A stretch of DNA of 64,000 nt from Gaiellasilicea sp963806955 (lineage in GTDB: Bacteria; Actinomycetota; Thermoleophilia; Gaiellales; Gaiellaceae). Position 1 is the first letter of the stretch, and the number at the start of each line of letters is the position of its first letter. The DNA is taken from positions 62,001 through 126,000 of the forward strand of contig CAWDZG010000001.1 in NCBI GenBank assembly GCA_963806955.1. Direction: 5' to 3'. Below, piece by piece: positions 18,016 to 26,231 of this stretch. The position numbers and the translations under genes were made by a program. Under the pieces are notes generated by a model. That model had not been told where the DNA came from and did not search any database. It was given only the letters and a program-made list of their open reading frames with translations.

Positions 18016-19255
18016 ATGACGGTTCTGAACACACTCGCGCGCGCCGCCGGCCTCGGGCTCTGTGTCGCCGCGTTCAGCGGGACGGCTCTGGCCGATCCCG
18101 GAAACGGCAACGGCAACGGTCCGGCGACGACGCCGCCCGGCCAGGAGCGCAAGGCCGAGCAGACGCCGCAGCAGCCGCCCGCCGCGGCTCCGGGGCCGGT
18201 GAGCGCGGTCGTGCCGCAGGGGAAGGGCGAGGAGCGGAAGGCCGCCAACGCCGAGAAGAAGGCCGAGCGGAAGGCGGCGCCGAAGCCGGAGCGGAAGGCC
18301 GAGACGAAGGCCGCTGCGAAGATCGGAGCACAAGTCCGCCGCGAAGAAGCCGGCGAAGTCCGCCAAGAGCTCCGGCTCCTACAAGGAGACGAGCAGCGGC
18401 ACCGATCTGAAGAAGGGCATGTCTCACAAGCACACGATCTGCCACGCGACCGGCTCGGAGTCGAACCCGTACGTCGTGATCACGCCGTCCGTCTCGGGCG
18501 TCTTCCACGGCCATATCGGCCACCAGGGCGATGAGGACATCGTCCCGCCGTTCGTCTACAAGGGCACGACCTACTCGCAGAACTGGGACGCAGAGGGTCA
18601 GGCGCTCTTCGCGAGCGGCTGCGCGCGGCCCGCCGCACCTGCTCCGGTCGCTCCCGCGGCGACCGAGGAACAGCACGAGTCGACCGACTGCCCGTCGGGT
18701 GCGACCACGACCGAGCGGGTTCTCGCCGGGATCTGGCACGCGACGGGTGCCTACAAGAACGGTCAGCGCAAGTACGTCCTGATCAGCCCGAGCGCGAAGT
18801 CGGCGCACTGGACGAAGCACGAGGACGACATCCCGGTGTACGAGACGCGCACGGTCTCGAACAAGGCCTCGGCCGAGAGCTGCACCACGGTCGCCGTCGC
18901 GGGGAAGACTCCGCCCGCGACGCCGCAGCCGGTGACGCCGGTTGCCAAGGGCACGACGCCCGCGCCCGGCAGCGTCGGCGTGCTGCCGGCGACCGGCAAG
19001 AAGACCGCCAAGAAGAAGGTGCCGGCGGCTGCGACCGTCGAGGCCGGCGGCGTCCTGGGCACGGTCGCTCCCGCCAAGGGCGCGAAGCAGGGCTCCGCAG
19101 GCGGCGTCCTCGGCGCGGTGGCGTCGGCGCCCGCCGCGATCGCGAGCACGGCGACCACGGGCACGCTGCCGTTCACCGGCATGCCGATCTGGATCGTCGC
19201 GCTGCTCGGTGGCGGTCTGCTCGCCGCGGGCATCGCGATGCGCCGCTCCGCCTAG
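18016..19255 (+). CDS. LPXTG-like surface protein with two CHATG modules (one frameshift)
   Basis: AAGGAG at 18003-18008 precedes ATG 18016. A signal peptide (MTVLNTLARAAGLGLCVAAF) leads to a Lys/Ala/Pro-rich stalk. Two divergent copies of a module follow: ICHATGSESNPYVVITPS with HIGHQGDED, and IWHATGAYKNGQRKYVLISPS with WTKHEDD. A second Ala/Pro/Lys linker contains VLPATGKK. The C-terminus is LPFTG, a hydrophobic helix (IWIVALLGGGLLAAGIA) and RR, a sortase signal, although no sortase is in the window. The frame breaks at AAG-A (18319-18322) inside the Lys-rich stalk; one base removed gives 412 aa. Confidence 0.82.
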
Positions 19256-19278
19256 AGCGGCCACAGCTGGGGGGAAGG

Positions 19279-19306
19279 GAGCGGGGCGGCCACGGCCGCC
19301 CCGCTC
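19279..19306 (+). terminator. Strong hairpin after the LPXTG-like gene
   Basis: GAGCGGGGCGGCC pairs perfectly over 13 bp with GGCCGCCCCGCTC around an AC loop, 23 nt after the stop. There is no T-tract, as in the I-shaped terminators described for high-GC actinobacteria. Confidence 0.55.
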
Positions 19307-19350
19307 GCACTTGGCAAACCGCGCCGCCCGTTCGCGCGTAGAGAGAGACG

Positions 19351-20034
19351 ATGCGACTCCTGCGCGCGCTCGGCTTCGTGTGCTGCACCGGCCTCGTGCT
19401 CGCGGCCGCGGCCGTCCCCGCGGCGGCGCCGCAGCTCCGGGGCACCGCGGGCCCGGGTTTCTCGATCACGCTCCAGGACGCCGCCGGGACGATCGTCTCC
19501 AGGCTCGACCCCGGCACCTACGAGCTCGGGGTGCGCGACCTCTCGATCGACCACAACTTCCATCTCTACGGCCCGGGCGTGGAGGAGATGACGAGCGTCG
19601 ACGCGATCGAGGACGCGACCTGGACCGTCAGCTTTCGGGAGGGTCGGTACACGTACCTCTGCGACCTGCACCCGACGCAGATGGTGCGCGAGCTCGTCGT
19701 CGGCAACCCCCCGGCGCCGACGGCGCCGAAGCCGGTGCCCAAGCCGGCCCCCGTGCCGAAGCTGCTGGCGACGGTCGGGCCCGGGAAGACGATCACCCTG
19801 CGCGACGCGAAGGGCCGCACGCTCGCGCGCGTCAAGCCCGGCACCTACACGATCGTCGTTCGCGACCGCACGAAGGCACACAACTTCCATCTCGTCGGGA
19901 AGGGCGTGAACCGCCGGACGGGCGTCGCCGCCGTCGGCACGACGACGTGGAAGGTCAAGCTCGGCAAGGGCACGCTGCGGTTCTACTCGGACCGGAGCCC
20001 GAAGACGATCAAGGGATCCGTCCCGGTCCGCTGA
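19351..20034 (+). CDS. Exported protein with two cupredoxin-like domains
   Basis: The signal peptide (MRLLRALGFVCCTGLVLAAA) is followed by two related beta domains joined by a Pro/Lys linker (PAPTAPKPVPKPAPVPK). Domain 1 (about 30-117) has DHNFHLYGPG and YLCDLHPTQM, giving His, Cys, His and Met in type-1 copper order. Domain 2 (about 135-227) repeats the fold with AHNFHLVGKG but ends FYSDRSPKTIKG, so the Cys and second His are absent. Only domain 1 should bind copper; domain 2 probably keeps a structural role. Length is 227 aa. Confidence 0.8.
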   Translation: MRLLRALGFVCCTGLVLAAAAVPAAAPQLRGTAGPGFSITLQDAAGTIVSRLDPGTYELGVRDLSIDHNFHLYGPGVEEMTSVDAIEDATWTVSFREGRYTYLCDLHPTQMVRELVVGNPPAPTAPKPVPKPAPVPKLLATVGPGKTITLRDAKGRTLARVKPGTYTIVVRDRTKAHNFHLVGKGVNRRTGVAAVGTTTWKVKLGKGTLRFYSDRSPKTIKGSVPVR

Positions 20035-20036
20035 GG

Positions 20037-20963
20037 CTAGGCGCGACGGCTCGGCGCGATCAGCCCTGCGCCTTCGCCGCCGGCCGCCTCGATCTTCGCC
20101 TGCTTGTCGAGCTCGGAGTTGAGCTCGGCACCGAACAGGAGCGCGAACGCGGAGTAGTTGAGCCAGAGCAGCAGCACGATGCCGCTTGCGAGCGCGCCGT
20201 AGGTCTTCGAGTACGAGTCCGAGAAGCTCGTGTAGAGCGAGAAGAGACCCGACAGGGCGAGCCACGAGACGGCGCCGACGAGCGAGCCCGGCGTCAGCCA
20301 CGTCCAGTTGCGCACCTCGAGGTTGGGGGCGAGGTAGTAGACGAGCGCGAAGAAGGACAGGATCGCGGCGAAGGCAATCGGCCAGCGCGCGATCGTCCAG
20401 ATCGCCTCGAACGCGCCGCCGAGGCCCGCCTTGCTCGCGATCGCCGAGCCGAGCGGCTGGCCGAAGATGATCAGCAGCAGCAGACCGGCCAGCACGAGCC
20501 CCATCAGGGCGACGAGCACGATCGCGATCAGCCGCGTCTTCCAGAACGGCCGCGTCTCGGTCCGGTCATAGGCGCGGTTCACCGCCTTGATCACCGAGTT
20601 CATGGCGCCGCTTGCGGCCCAGATCGCGCCCGCCGCTCCGACCACGAAGGCGATCACGGACGTTCCCTTCGACGTGTCCTCCTGCAGGGTGTCGATCGTC
20701 TTCAACACGTCGCCGGGCGCCACGGGCGCGAGGAAGTCCTTCAGCGTCGAGTACGCGCCGAGCAGGTCGAGCAGGCCGACGAGGAAGACGACGGCGGGGA
20801 AGAAGGCGAGGATCGAGCTGAACGCCACCTGCGACGAGAGTCCCATCGCGTCGTCGTCGAGGAACGATCTGAAGCTGCGCTTGAAGACGGTGATCCACTC
20901 GCGGGCGGGAAGCCGCCACGGGCTTCGCGGCGCGCTGCCGGCCTCGATCGTCGAGTCGGTCAA
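20037..20963 (-). CDS. YihY/virulence factor BrkB family membrane protein
   Basis: The 308-aa protein shows the family pattern: KRSFRSFLDDDAMGLSSQVAF, a first helix AFFPAVVFLVGLLDLLG, the loop AAGAIWAASGAMNSVIKAVNRAYD, RPFWKTRLIAIVLVALMG and a C-terminal pair ending LLLWLNYSAFALLFGAELNSE. Six membrane helices are predicted by eye. Function is not settled; members occur beside envelope-stress genes. Start is TTG at 20963, 2 nt after the DUF3618 gene, at the end of a minus-strand envelope operon. It ends 2 bp from the convergent cupredoxin gene. Confidence 0.9.
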   Translation of the reverse strand: MTDSTIEAGSAPRSPWRLPAREWITVFKRSFRSFLDDDAMGLSSQVAFSSILAFFPAVVFLVGLLDLLGAYSTLKDFLAPVAPGDVLKTIDTLQEDTSKGTSVIAFVVGAAGAIWAASGAMNSVIKAVNRAYDRTETRPFWKTRLIAIVLVALMGLVLAGLLLLIIFGQPLGSAIASKAGLGGAFEAIWTIARWPIAFAAILSFFALVYYLAPNLEVRNWTWLTPGSLVGAVSWLALSGLFSLYTSFSDSYSKTYGALASGIVLLLWLNYSAFALLFGAELNSELDKQAKIEAAGGEGAGLIAPSRRA

Positions 20964-20965
20964 CG

Positions 20966-21214
20966 TCAGCGTTCGCGGCCCTTGCGGGCGAAGAAGCGCA
21001 TCGTCGCGCCGATTCCACCGGCGAGGAAGAACCCGGCACCGAGTGCGCCCGCGGCGACGACCGGCAGCTTCGAGCGGAGCTTGGCCGCCACGTCGGTGAC
21101 CTCGCCGATCCCGTCGCGCAGCTGCTCGACCGCGACTGCGAGCTCGCGGCGCTCGGCCTCGATCTCGCGGCGGACGGTCTCGGCCGTGCGGCCGTTGAGG
21201 CTAGTGGTGGCCAT
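20966..21214 (-). CDS. DUF3618-like small membrane protein
   Basis: The 82-aa protein has an N-terminal charged helix (TVRREIEAERRELAVAVEQLRDGI) typical of DUF3618, then one transmembrane helix (PVVAAGALGAGFFLAGGIGA) and a basic end RFFARKGRER. It overlaps the Holin-X gene by 14 bp. In actinobacteria this family travels with Holin-X and YihY proteins, as here. Confidence 0.82.
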   Translation of the reverse strand: MATTSLNGRTAETVRREIEAERRELAVAVEQLRDGIGEVTDVAAKLRSKLPVVAAGALGAGFFLAGGIGATMRFFARKGRER

Positions 21215-21602
21215 TCGCCTTCAGCGCCTCGGTCGTGAGCTTCGCCTCGCGGATCGCCTGCTCCGGCACGGGTGGCGTGCCGCGCTTGATCCGGTTCAGT
21301 GCCAGCAGCCCCAGCACGGCGGCGAGCAGCAGGAGCCCGACGGCGACGAGCAGGACCGCGAGCCAGGTGTCGACCACGGTTGCGAGCGCGACGGCTGCGG
21401 TGGCGAAGAGGAAGCCGAGCCCGTAGAGGACGAGCAGGGCGGCGCCGACCGCGAGCCCGAGGCCCGCACCGAGCGCGCCCGCCTTGCGCTTCAGCTCCAG
21501 TCCGGCCAGCTCGAGCTCGAGTTTCGCGAGCGTGCTCGCGTGCTCGGCGACCTGCTTGGCGGCGGTGCCGACTCCCGTCTGCTCAGCGGCGTGGGTGGGC
21601 AT
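21201..21602 (-). CDS. Actinobacterial Holin-X-like membrane protein
   Basis: The N-terminal amphipathic helix (AAKQVAEHASTLAKLELELAGLELKRKA) precedes two transmembrane helices (about 50-75 and 80-105), then NRIKRGTPPVPEQAIREAKLTTEALK. This matches the chromosomal Holin-X / phage-holin superfamily III layout. No lysis genes are near, so a role in envelope maintenance is more likely than phage lysis. It overlaps the preceding gene by 20 bp. Length is 133 aa. Confidence 0.82.
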   Translation of the reverse strand: MPTHAAEQTGVGTAAKQVAEHASTLAKLELELAGLELKRKAGALGAGLGLAVGAALLVLYGLGFLFATAAVALATVVDTWLAVLLVAVGLLLLAAVLGLLALNRIKRGTPPVPEQAIREAKLTTEALKANGHH

Positions 21603-21939
21603 GTCCCCTCCAGTCGATCAGCTTGGCGAGCACCGTGCCCGCGCCGAAGGCGGCGGCGGCCACCGCGAACGGGTTCGGTCCGCGCTTGCGCTTCCGGGGA
21701 GCGTGCTGCGGCCCGGACGGTGCAGCGGGCGTGGCGGGAGCGGTGCTCGGATCCTGGTTCTTGGGCAGGCGCCCCTTCGCGCGGCCGACCATGAGCGACG
21801 GCTTCAGCCGGCGCATGAAGCGGGCGTCCTCGGCCAGCTCGTCGGCGAGCTTCGCGGTGACGCCGCCCTTCGCGGCGGCCTTGTCCGAGAGCGCCTCGAG
21901 CTTGTCGGCGCCGGTCTCGACTGCGCGGTCGCCCTTCAC
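21583..21939 (-). CDS. Small basic envelope protein of the Holin-X cluster
   Basis: GTG at 21939 overlaps the stop of the 42-aa gene upstream (GTGA). The 118-aa product has a helical charged region (GADKLEALSDKAAAKGGVTAKLADE), a Pro/Ala/Ser-rich middle, the basic patch PRKRKRGPN, and one hydrophobic helix (FAVAAAAFGAGTVLAKLIDW) at the end. I do not recognise a named family; coupling on both sides places it with the Holin-X/DUF3618/YihY operon. Confidence 0.65.
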   Translation of the reverse strand: MKGDRAVETGADKLEALSDKAAAKGGVTAKLADELAEDARFMRRLKPSLMVGRAKGRLPKNQDPSTAPATPAAPSGPQHAPRKRKRGPNPFAVAAAAFGAGTVLAKLIDWRGHAHPRR

Positions 21940-22064
21940 TTCTTGGTCGGCGGCGTTTCGCCGGTCGCGACGCGCCAGATCCCGGACGCCGCGCGGCGCG
22001 CGACCATGGTCGCGGCGGCACCGAGGGCGCCATAGAGGCCTGTCCAGAGAACTTTCCGCAGCAT
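21936..22064 (-). CDS. 42-aa small membrane protein opening the Holin-X operon
   Basis: ATG 22064 to TGA 21936 encodes MLRKVLWTGLYGALGAAATM, then VARRAASGIWRVATGETPPTKK. It has one hydrophobic helix with a positive inside end and a conserved-looking IWRVATGE-PP tail, resembling short proteins that accompany actinobacterial Holin-X genes. The TGA overlaps the next GTG (GTGA), which argues that it is translated. It is too short for most automatic gene calls. Confidence 0.7.
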   Translation of the reverse strand: MLRKVLWTGLYGALGAAATMVARRAASGIWRVATGETPPTKK

Positions 22065-22110
22065 GCTTCAAGGGTTGCCGGGCATCGCCGCCTGCAAACC
22101 TCGACAACTG

Positions 22111-22311
22111 TTAGGTCAGGCGGATCTCGCCTTCGCGGATCTCGCCGATGTGCTCCGCGAGGATCTCCCGGCCGTCGACGACGAGGCCGTGGAAGATGTC
22201 GGTCGGCTCGTCGCCGAGCACCTCGTCGACCTTGCCGACGTGCTCGCCGGCTGCGTCGACCACGGCCCAGCCGCGTTCGACGAGAAGCCACGAGACCGGG
22301 TCACCCGCCAC
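22111..22311 (-). CDS. PRC-barrel-like small protein
   Basis: GTG at 22311 overlaps the TAG of the upstream gene by one base. The 66-aa beta-rich protein (VSWLLVERGWAVVDAAGEHV, GKVDEVLGDEPTDIFHGLVV, EILAEHIGEIREGEIRLT) matches the PRC-barrel / DUF2171 type: a GxxVGKV-D turn, an F-x-G-L-V-V strand and a closing I-x-x-I strand. Such domains bind partners in RNA processing or photosynthesis; the partner here is unknown. Confidence 0.65.
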   Translation of the reverse strand: MAGDPVSWLLVERGWAVVDAAGEHVGKVDEVLGDEPTDIFHGLVVDGREILAEHIGEIREGEIRLT

Positions 22312-22952
22312 TAGACGGCCCGACCCGCGACGCGCCAGACAGGCCCCTGGGTGTCGACGTTGTGGGTGTCGGAGAGGATGCGGAGAATCGACGGGCTGCC
22401 GGGGATGCCGGCTGCGTCGAGGCGCTCGAAGCAGCGCAGGGTCATCTCCGGCGAGGCGCCGTAGCCGAACCGGCGGGCGACGCGGAACCGGAACGCCCGC
22501 GCACCGGGAACCCTCGCCGGGTTGAGCGGTGCGAGCAGGAGCGCGGCGCCGTCGAGATGGTCGGTCGAGGTGAGCTCGACCTCGCAGTAGAGATCGCTCC
22601 AGTCGGGCGGCAGCGCCTCGACGGCGCGGGCCCAGGTCTCGGCCGCGCCGGCCCGGACGGACTGCTCGGGAGTGGTCCGTTCCGCCGTCTCGATCAGCGT
22701 CACGGAGCCGCGGATGCCCTCCGCGTCGATCAGGCCGAGCAGCTTGCCGAGCTGGTCCGGGCCGATACCGCCGCCCGCGCGGTGCACCGCGACGCGCAGG
22801 TCGTCGCCGAGCCGGCCGGGCCCGGCGGGGCCGAGCAACGCAGCCGCGCGCGGCCGCTGCTCCGTCCGCGGAACGGTGACGGTGAGCTTGGTGCTGCCCC
22901 AGTCCTCCGGAAGCTCCGAGCGGATCCGATCCCATTGTGCGACGAGCTTCAT
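22311..22952 (-). CDS. Conserved protein of unknown function (213 aa)
   Basis: The product starts MKLVAQWDRIRSELPEDW and has no signal peptide or membrane helix. It is Ala/Arg/Leu-rich with two similar halves: LLGPAGPGRLGDDLRVAVHR in the first and LLLAPLNPARVPGARAFRFRVAR in the second, each after a beta-strand pair (STKLTVTVP, DLYCEVEL), suggesting an internal duplication. A TATGCT hexamer lies 9 nt upstream. I recognise no catalytic motif. It is translated with the PRC-like gene and diverges from the dehydrogenase operon. Confidence 0.7.
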   Translation of the reverse strand: MKLVAQWDRIRSELPEDWGSTKLTVTVPRTEQRPRAAALLGPAGPGRLGDDLRVAVHRAGGGIGPDQLGKLLGLIDAEGIRGSVTLIETAERTTPEQSVRAGAAETWARAVEALPPDWSDLYCEVELTSTDHLDGAALLLAPLNPARVPGARAFRFRVARRFGYGASPEMTLRCFERLDAAGIPGSPSILRILSDTHNVDTQGPVWRVAGRAV

Positions 22953-22961
22953 CGGGTCGTC

Positions 22962-22969
22962 AGCATAAT
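22962..22969. promoter_or_regulatory. Overlapping divergent -10 hexamers before E1-alpha
   Basis: The only gap between the divergent genes is 25 bp. CATAAT (22964-22969) ends 8 nt before the E1-alpha ATG, and on the other strand TATGCT (22967-22962) ends 9 nt before the hypothetical gene's ATG. The hexamers overlap, so only one polymerase can melt this site at a time. Confidence 0.5.
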
Positions 22970-22977
22970 GAGGGTCG

Positions 22978-23961
22978 ATGGCCAAGGTGGAGAACAAGCC
23001 GCACGCCGGCAGCCCGCTCTCGGACGAGCGCCTGCACGAGCTCTTCCGCGAGATGCTGCTGATCCGCCGCTTCGAGGAGAAGGTCGAGGAACGCTTCCGC
23101 GCGGGTGAGCTGCCGGGCTTCCTGCACGTCGCGATCGGCCAGGAGGCTGTCGCCTCGGGCGTGATGGCCGCGCTCGAGCCGGACGACGTGATCGCCTCGA
23201 CCCACCGGGCCCACGGCCACACGATCGCCAAGGGCACGCACGTGAACGCGATCATGGCCGAGCTGTACGGCAAGCAGGAGGGCTGCTCGGGCGGCTACGG
23301 CGGCTCGATGCACCTCTACGACGTCGCCAAGGGCAACCTCGGCGCCAACGCCGTCGTCGGTGGTGGCTTCCCCGCGATCGTCGGTGCCGCGCTGGCCTTC
23401 CAGTTCCGCAAGCAGCCGCGCATCGGCGTCGCGTTCTTCGGTGACGGCGCCACGAACACGGGCACGTTCCACGAGTCGCTCAACCTCGCGCAGCTCTGGA
23501 AGGTGCCGGCCGTGTTCGTGCTCGAGATGAACGGCTGGGCCGAGTCGACCCCGATCTCGCAGCACTCGCCGATCACCGACTTCTCCAAGCGGGCTGTCGC
23601 CTTCGGGATGAAGTCGATCGACGTCGACGGCCAGGACGTCGAGGCCGTGTACGCCGCGATGCGCGAGGCGCGTGAGCACGCCGCCTCCGGTAAGGGGCCT
23701 GTCTTCCTCAACGTCCGCACCTACCGGCTCGTCGGCCACTACATCGGCGACCCGCAGGTCTACCGCGAGAAGGGAGAGCTCGAGGAGCTGCGCGAGACGA
23801 AGGACCCGATCGAGCTCCTGCGCGCGCGGATCGAGCTCTCGGACGAGGACTTCGACGCGTTGAACACCGAGATCGAGGCGATCGTCGAGGCGTCGGTCGA
23901 GTTCGCGAAGGCGGGCACCGACCCGAAGCCCGAGGACGCGCTCAAATGGGTGTATGCCTGA
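22978..23961 (+). CDS. 2-oxoacid/acetoin dehydrogenase E1 component, alpha subunit
   Basis: The TPP motif is intact: FFGDGATNTGTFHESLNLAQ through EMNGWAEST. Family marks include LHVAIGQEAVASG, THRAHGHTIAKG and GGYGGSMHLYDVAKGNLGAN; the last is closer to acetoin-type E1-alpha than to classical pyruvate dehydrogenase. The alpha-beta E1 decarboxylates the 2-oxo substrate and transfers the acyl group to lipoyl-E2. The 327-aa protein overlaps E1-beta by 8 bp. The true substrate (pyruvate, acetoin or branched-chain) cannot be fixed from sequence alone. Confidence 0.92.
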   Translation: MAKVENKPHAGSPLSDERLHELFREMLLIRRFEEKVEERFRAGELPGFLHVAIGQEAVASGVMAALEPDDVIASTHRAHGHTIAKGTHVNAIMAELYGKQEGCSGGYGGSMHLYDVAKGNLGANAVVGGGFPAIVGAALAFQFRKQPRIGVAFFGDGATNTGTFHESLNLAQLWKVPAVFVLEMNGWAESTPISQHSPITDFSKRAVAFGMKSIDVDGQDVEAVYAAMREAREHAASGKGPVFLNVRTYRLVGHYIGDPQVYREKGELEELRETKDPIELLRARIELSDEDFDALNTEIEAIVEASVEFAKAGTDPKPEDALKWVYA

Positions 23962-24934
23962 GCTGACCTACAGGGAAGCCGTGCGCGACGCGCTCGCGAC
24001 GGCGATGCGCGCCGACGACGACGTCTTCATCATGGGCGAGGACATCGCCGAGATGGGCGGCTCGATGGGCGTCACGCAGGGGATGCTCGCCGAGTTCGGC
24101 CCGGAGCGTGTGCGCAACACCCCGATCTCCGAGATGGCGATCGTCGGCACCGGGATCGGCGCCGCGATGCAGGGCATGCGCCCGGTCGTCGAGATCATGT
24201 ACCAGGACTTTCTGACGCTCTCGATGGAGCAGCTCGTCAACCAGGCCGCGAAGCACCGGACGATGAGCGGCGGCCAGCTGAAGGTGCCGCTGACGATCCG
24301 CACGCAGGGCGGCGCCGGCTGGAGCCCGGGCGCGCAGCACGCGCAGCAGCTCGAGTCGTGGTTCGTCCACGTGCCGGGCCTGAAGGTCGTCTTCCCCTCG
24401 ACGCCGGAAGACGTGCGCGGCCTGCTCTGGAGCTCGATCTACGACGACAACACCGTCATCTTCTTCGAGCACCGGCTGCTCTATCCGCTCAAGGGCGAGG
24501 TGCCCGAGTCGATCGAGCCGATCCCGCTCGGCAAGGCGCGGGTGATGCGCGCCGGCACCGACGTCACCGTGGTCGCGATCGGCCGGATGGTGCCGGAGGC
24601 GCTGAAGGCCGCCGAGGACGCCGAGCAGGAGGGGATCTCCGTCGAGGTGATCGACCCGCGCACGCTGCTGCCGCTCGACGAGGAGACGATCGTCGCTTCC
24701 GTCAAGAAGACCACCCGCTGCGTCACCGCCCACGAGGCGGTCACGCGCGGCGGCTTCGGCGCCGAGCTCGCGGCTGTCGTGCAGGCGGGCGCCTTCGACT
24801 ACCTGGACGCGCCGATCGAGCGTGTGGGCGCCAAGTTCGCGCCGCTCGCGTTCGCGCCGGCGATGGAGCAGTGGGTCGTGCCGCACGCCGCGGACGTGCT
24901 CGAGGCCGTGAAGCGCACGGTGGCGCGCTCCTAG
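23954..24934 (+). CDS. 2-oxoacid/acetoin dehydrogenase E1 component, beta subunit
   Basis: The 326-aa transketolase-like subunit has FIMGEDIAEMGGSMGVTQGM, RVRNTPISEMAIVGTGIGAA, KVVFPSTPEDVRGLL and the C-domain VEVIDPRTLLPLDEETI with THEA-type HEAVTRGGFGAEL. It pairs with the alpha subunit and contributes to the TPP site. E2 follows after 2 nt. Confidence 0.94.
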   Translation: MPELTYREAVRDALATAMRADDDVFIMGEDIAEMGGSMGVTQGMLAEFGPERVRNTPISEMAIVGTGIGAAMQGMRPVVEIMYQDFLTLSMEQLVNQAAKHRTMSGGQLKVPLTIRTQGGAGWSPGAQHAQQLESWFVHVPGLKVVFPSTPEDVRGLLWSSIYDDNTVIFFEHRLLYPLKGEVPESIEPIPLGKARVMRAGTDVTVVAIGRMVPEALKAAEDAEQEGISVEVIDPRTLLPLDEETIVASVKKTTRCVTAHEAVTRGGFGAELAAVVQAGAFDYLDAPIERVGAKFAPLAFAPAMEQWVVPHAADVLEAVKRTVARS

Positions 24935-24936
24935 CG

Positions 24937-26229
24937 ATGGCGACCGAGGTCAAGCTCCCGCGGCTCGGCCAGGGCATGGAGTCCGGCACGATCGTCAAGT
25001 GGCTGAAGGGCGAGGGCGAGCCGGTCAAGAAGCGCGAGCCGCTCTACGAGCTCGACACCGACAAGGTGACGCAGGAGGTCGAGGCGGAGGCCGACGGCGT
25101 CCTGCTCAAGATCGTCGTCGACTCCGGCGAGGTCGAGGTCGGGAAGACGATCGCGTTCATCGGCAGCGAGGGGGAGGACGTCCCCGCTGCCGGCAACGGC
25201 AAGCCCGAGGCGGCGGCGACGGAGGACGCGACCGAGGCCGAGCCCGACGCGCAGGAGGAAGGCTCGCCCGCCGACGAGATGGACGACGAGCGCGAGCGGG
25301 GCCGTCAGGCCGCCGCCGCGACCGCCGAGGCGGAGACGACGCAGGTCGCCGAGAGCCCCGACGCCGGGCGAGCCGACGGCCGCGTCAAGGCGTCACCGCT
25401 CGCGCGCCGGCTCGCGCGCGAGCAGGGGATCGACATCGCGACGCTGCAGGGCAGCGGCCCGGACGGGCGGATCGTCGCCGAGGATGTCGCGCGTGGCGTC
25501 GTCGCCGAGCCGGCGACCGCGCCGTCTCCGGCGCTCGCCGCCACCGGCGAGGTCGAGGAGATCGAGCTCACCTCGACGCGCAAGACGATCGCCCGCCGCC
25601 TCACGCAGGCCTGGGAGGCGCCCGTCTTCCAGCTCACGGTCTCCGTCGACATGACGCGCGCGCTCGAATTGCGCGAGCGGCTCGTCGCGCGGCTACAGGA
25701 GGGCGAGACGAAGCCGACGGTCGGCGACCTGCTCACCAAGGTCGTTGCCGCCGCGCTCGTGCGCCATCCGGCCGTGAACTCGCACTTCACGGGCGAGAAG
25801 ATCCGCCGCTACCCGTACGCGCACGTGGGCATCGCGGTCGCCGCGCCGAACGGGCTCGTCGTGCCCGTGATCCGGGACGCCGACCGGCGGTCGATCCAGG
25901 AGATCGCGGCGGCCCGCGGGGACATCGTCGCCCGCGCCCGCGACGGGAAGCTCCAGCGCACCGACCTCGAGGACGGCACGTTCACGATCTCGAACCTCGG
26001 CCCGTTCGGGATCGAGCAGTTCATCGCCGTGCTCAACCCGCCCCAGACCGCGATCCTGGCGGTCGGCGCGACCGAGGAGAAGCCGGTCGTCCGCGACGGC
26101 GAGCTGGTCGTGCGGCCGCTGATGAGCATGACGATCACCTGCGACCACCGGGCGATCGACGGCGCCGACGGAGCGGAGTTCCTCCGCACCGTCAAGGAGC
26201 TGCTCGAAGAGCCCGCGCTGGCACTCTGA
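24937..26229 (+). CDS. Dihydrolipoamide acyltransferase (E2)
   Basis: The N-terminal lipoyl domain carries Lys43 in ELDTDKVTQEVEA. After an acidic/Ala linker comes the peripheral-subunit-binding domain (ASPLARRLAREQGIDIATL, GSGPDGRIVAEDV, about 150-185). The catalytic domain has RKTIARRLTQAW, VPVIRDADRRSIQEIA, TFTISNLGPFGIEQF and the active-site TCDHRAIDGADGAEFL near the end. It transfers the acyl group to CoA and forms the complex core. The 430-aa protein has one lipoyl domain. Confidence 0.95.
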   Translation: MATEVKLPRLGQGMESGTIVKWLKGEGEPVKKREPLYELDTDKVTQEVEAEADGVLLKIVVDSGEVEVGKTIAFIGSEGEDVPAAGNGKPEAAATEDATEAEPDAQEEGSPADEMDDERERGRQAAAATAEAETTQVAESPDAGRADGRVKASPLARRLAREQGIDIATLQGSGPDGRIVAEDVARGVVAEPATAPSPALAATGEVEEIELTSTRKTIARRLTQAWEAPVFQLTVSVDMTRALELRERLVARLQEGETKPTVGDLLTKVVAAALVRHPAVNSHFTGEKIRRYPYAHVGIAVAAPNGLVVPVIRDADRRSIQEIAAARGDIVARARDGKLQRTDLEDGTFTISNLGPFGIEQFIAVLNPPQTAILAVGATEEKPVVRDGELVVRPLMSMTITCDHRAIDGADGAEFLRTVKELLEEPALAL

Positions 26230-26231
26230 AA

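Noticed and set aside
21201..21602. Prophage lysis module suggested by the holin-like gene
   Set aside because: No endolysin, portal, terminase or integrase genes are near; the holin-like, DUF3618 and YihY cluster is a chromosomal envelope set.
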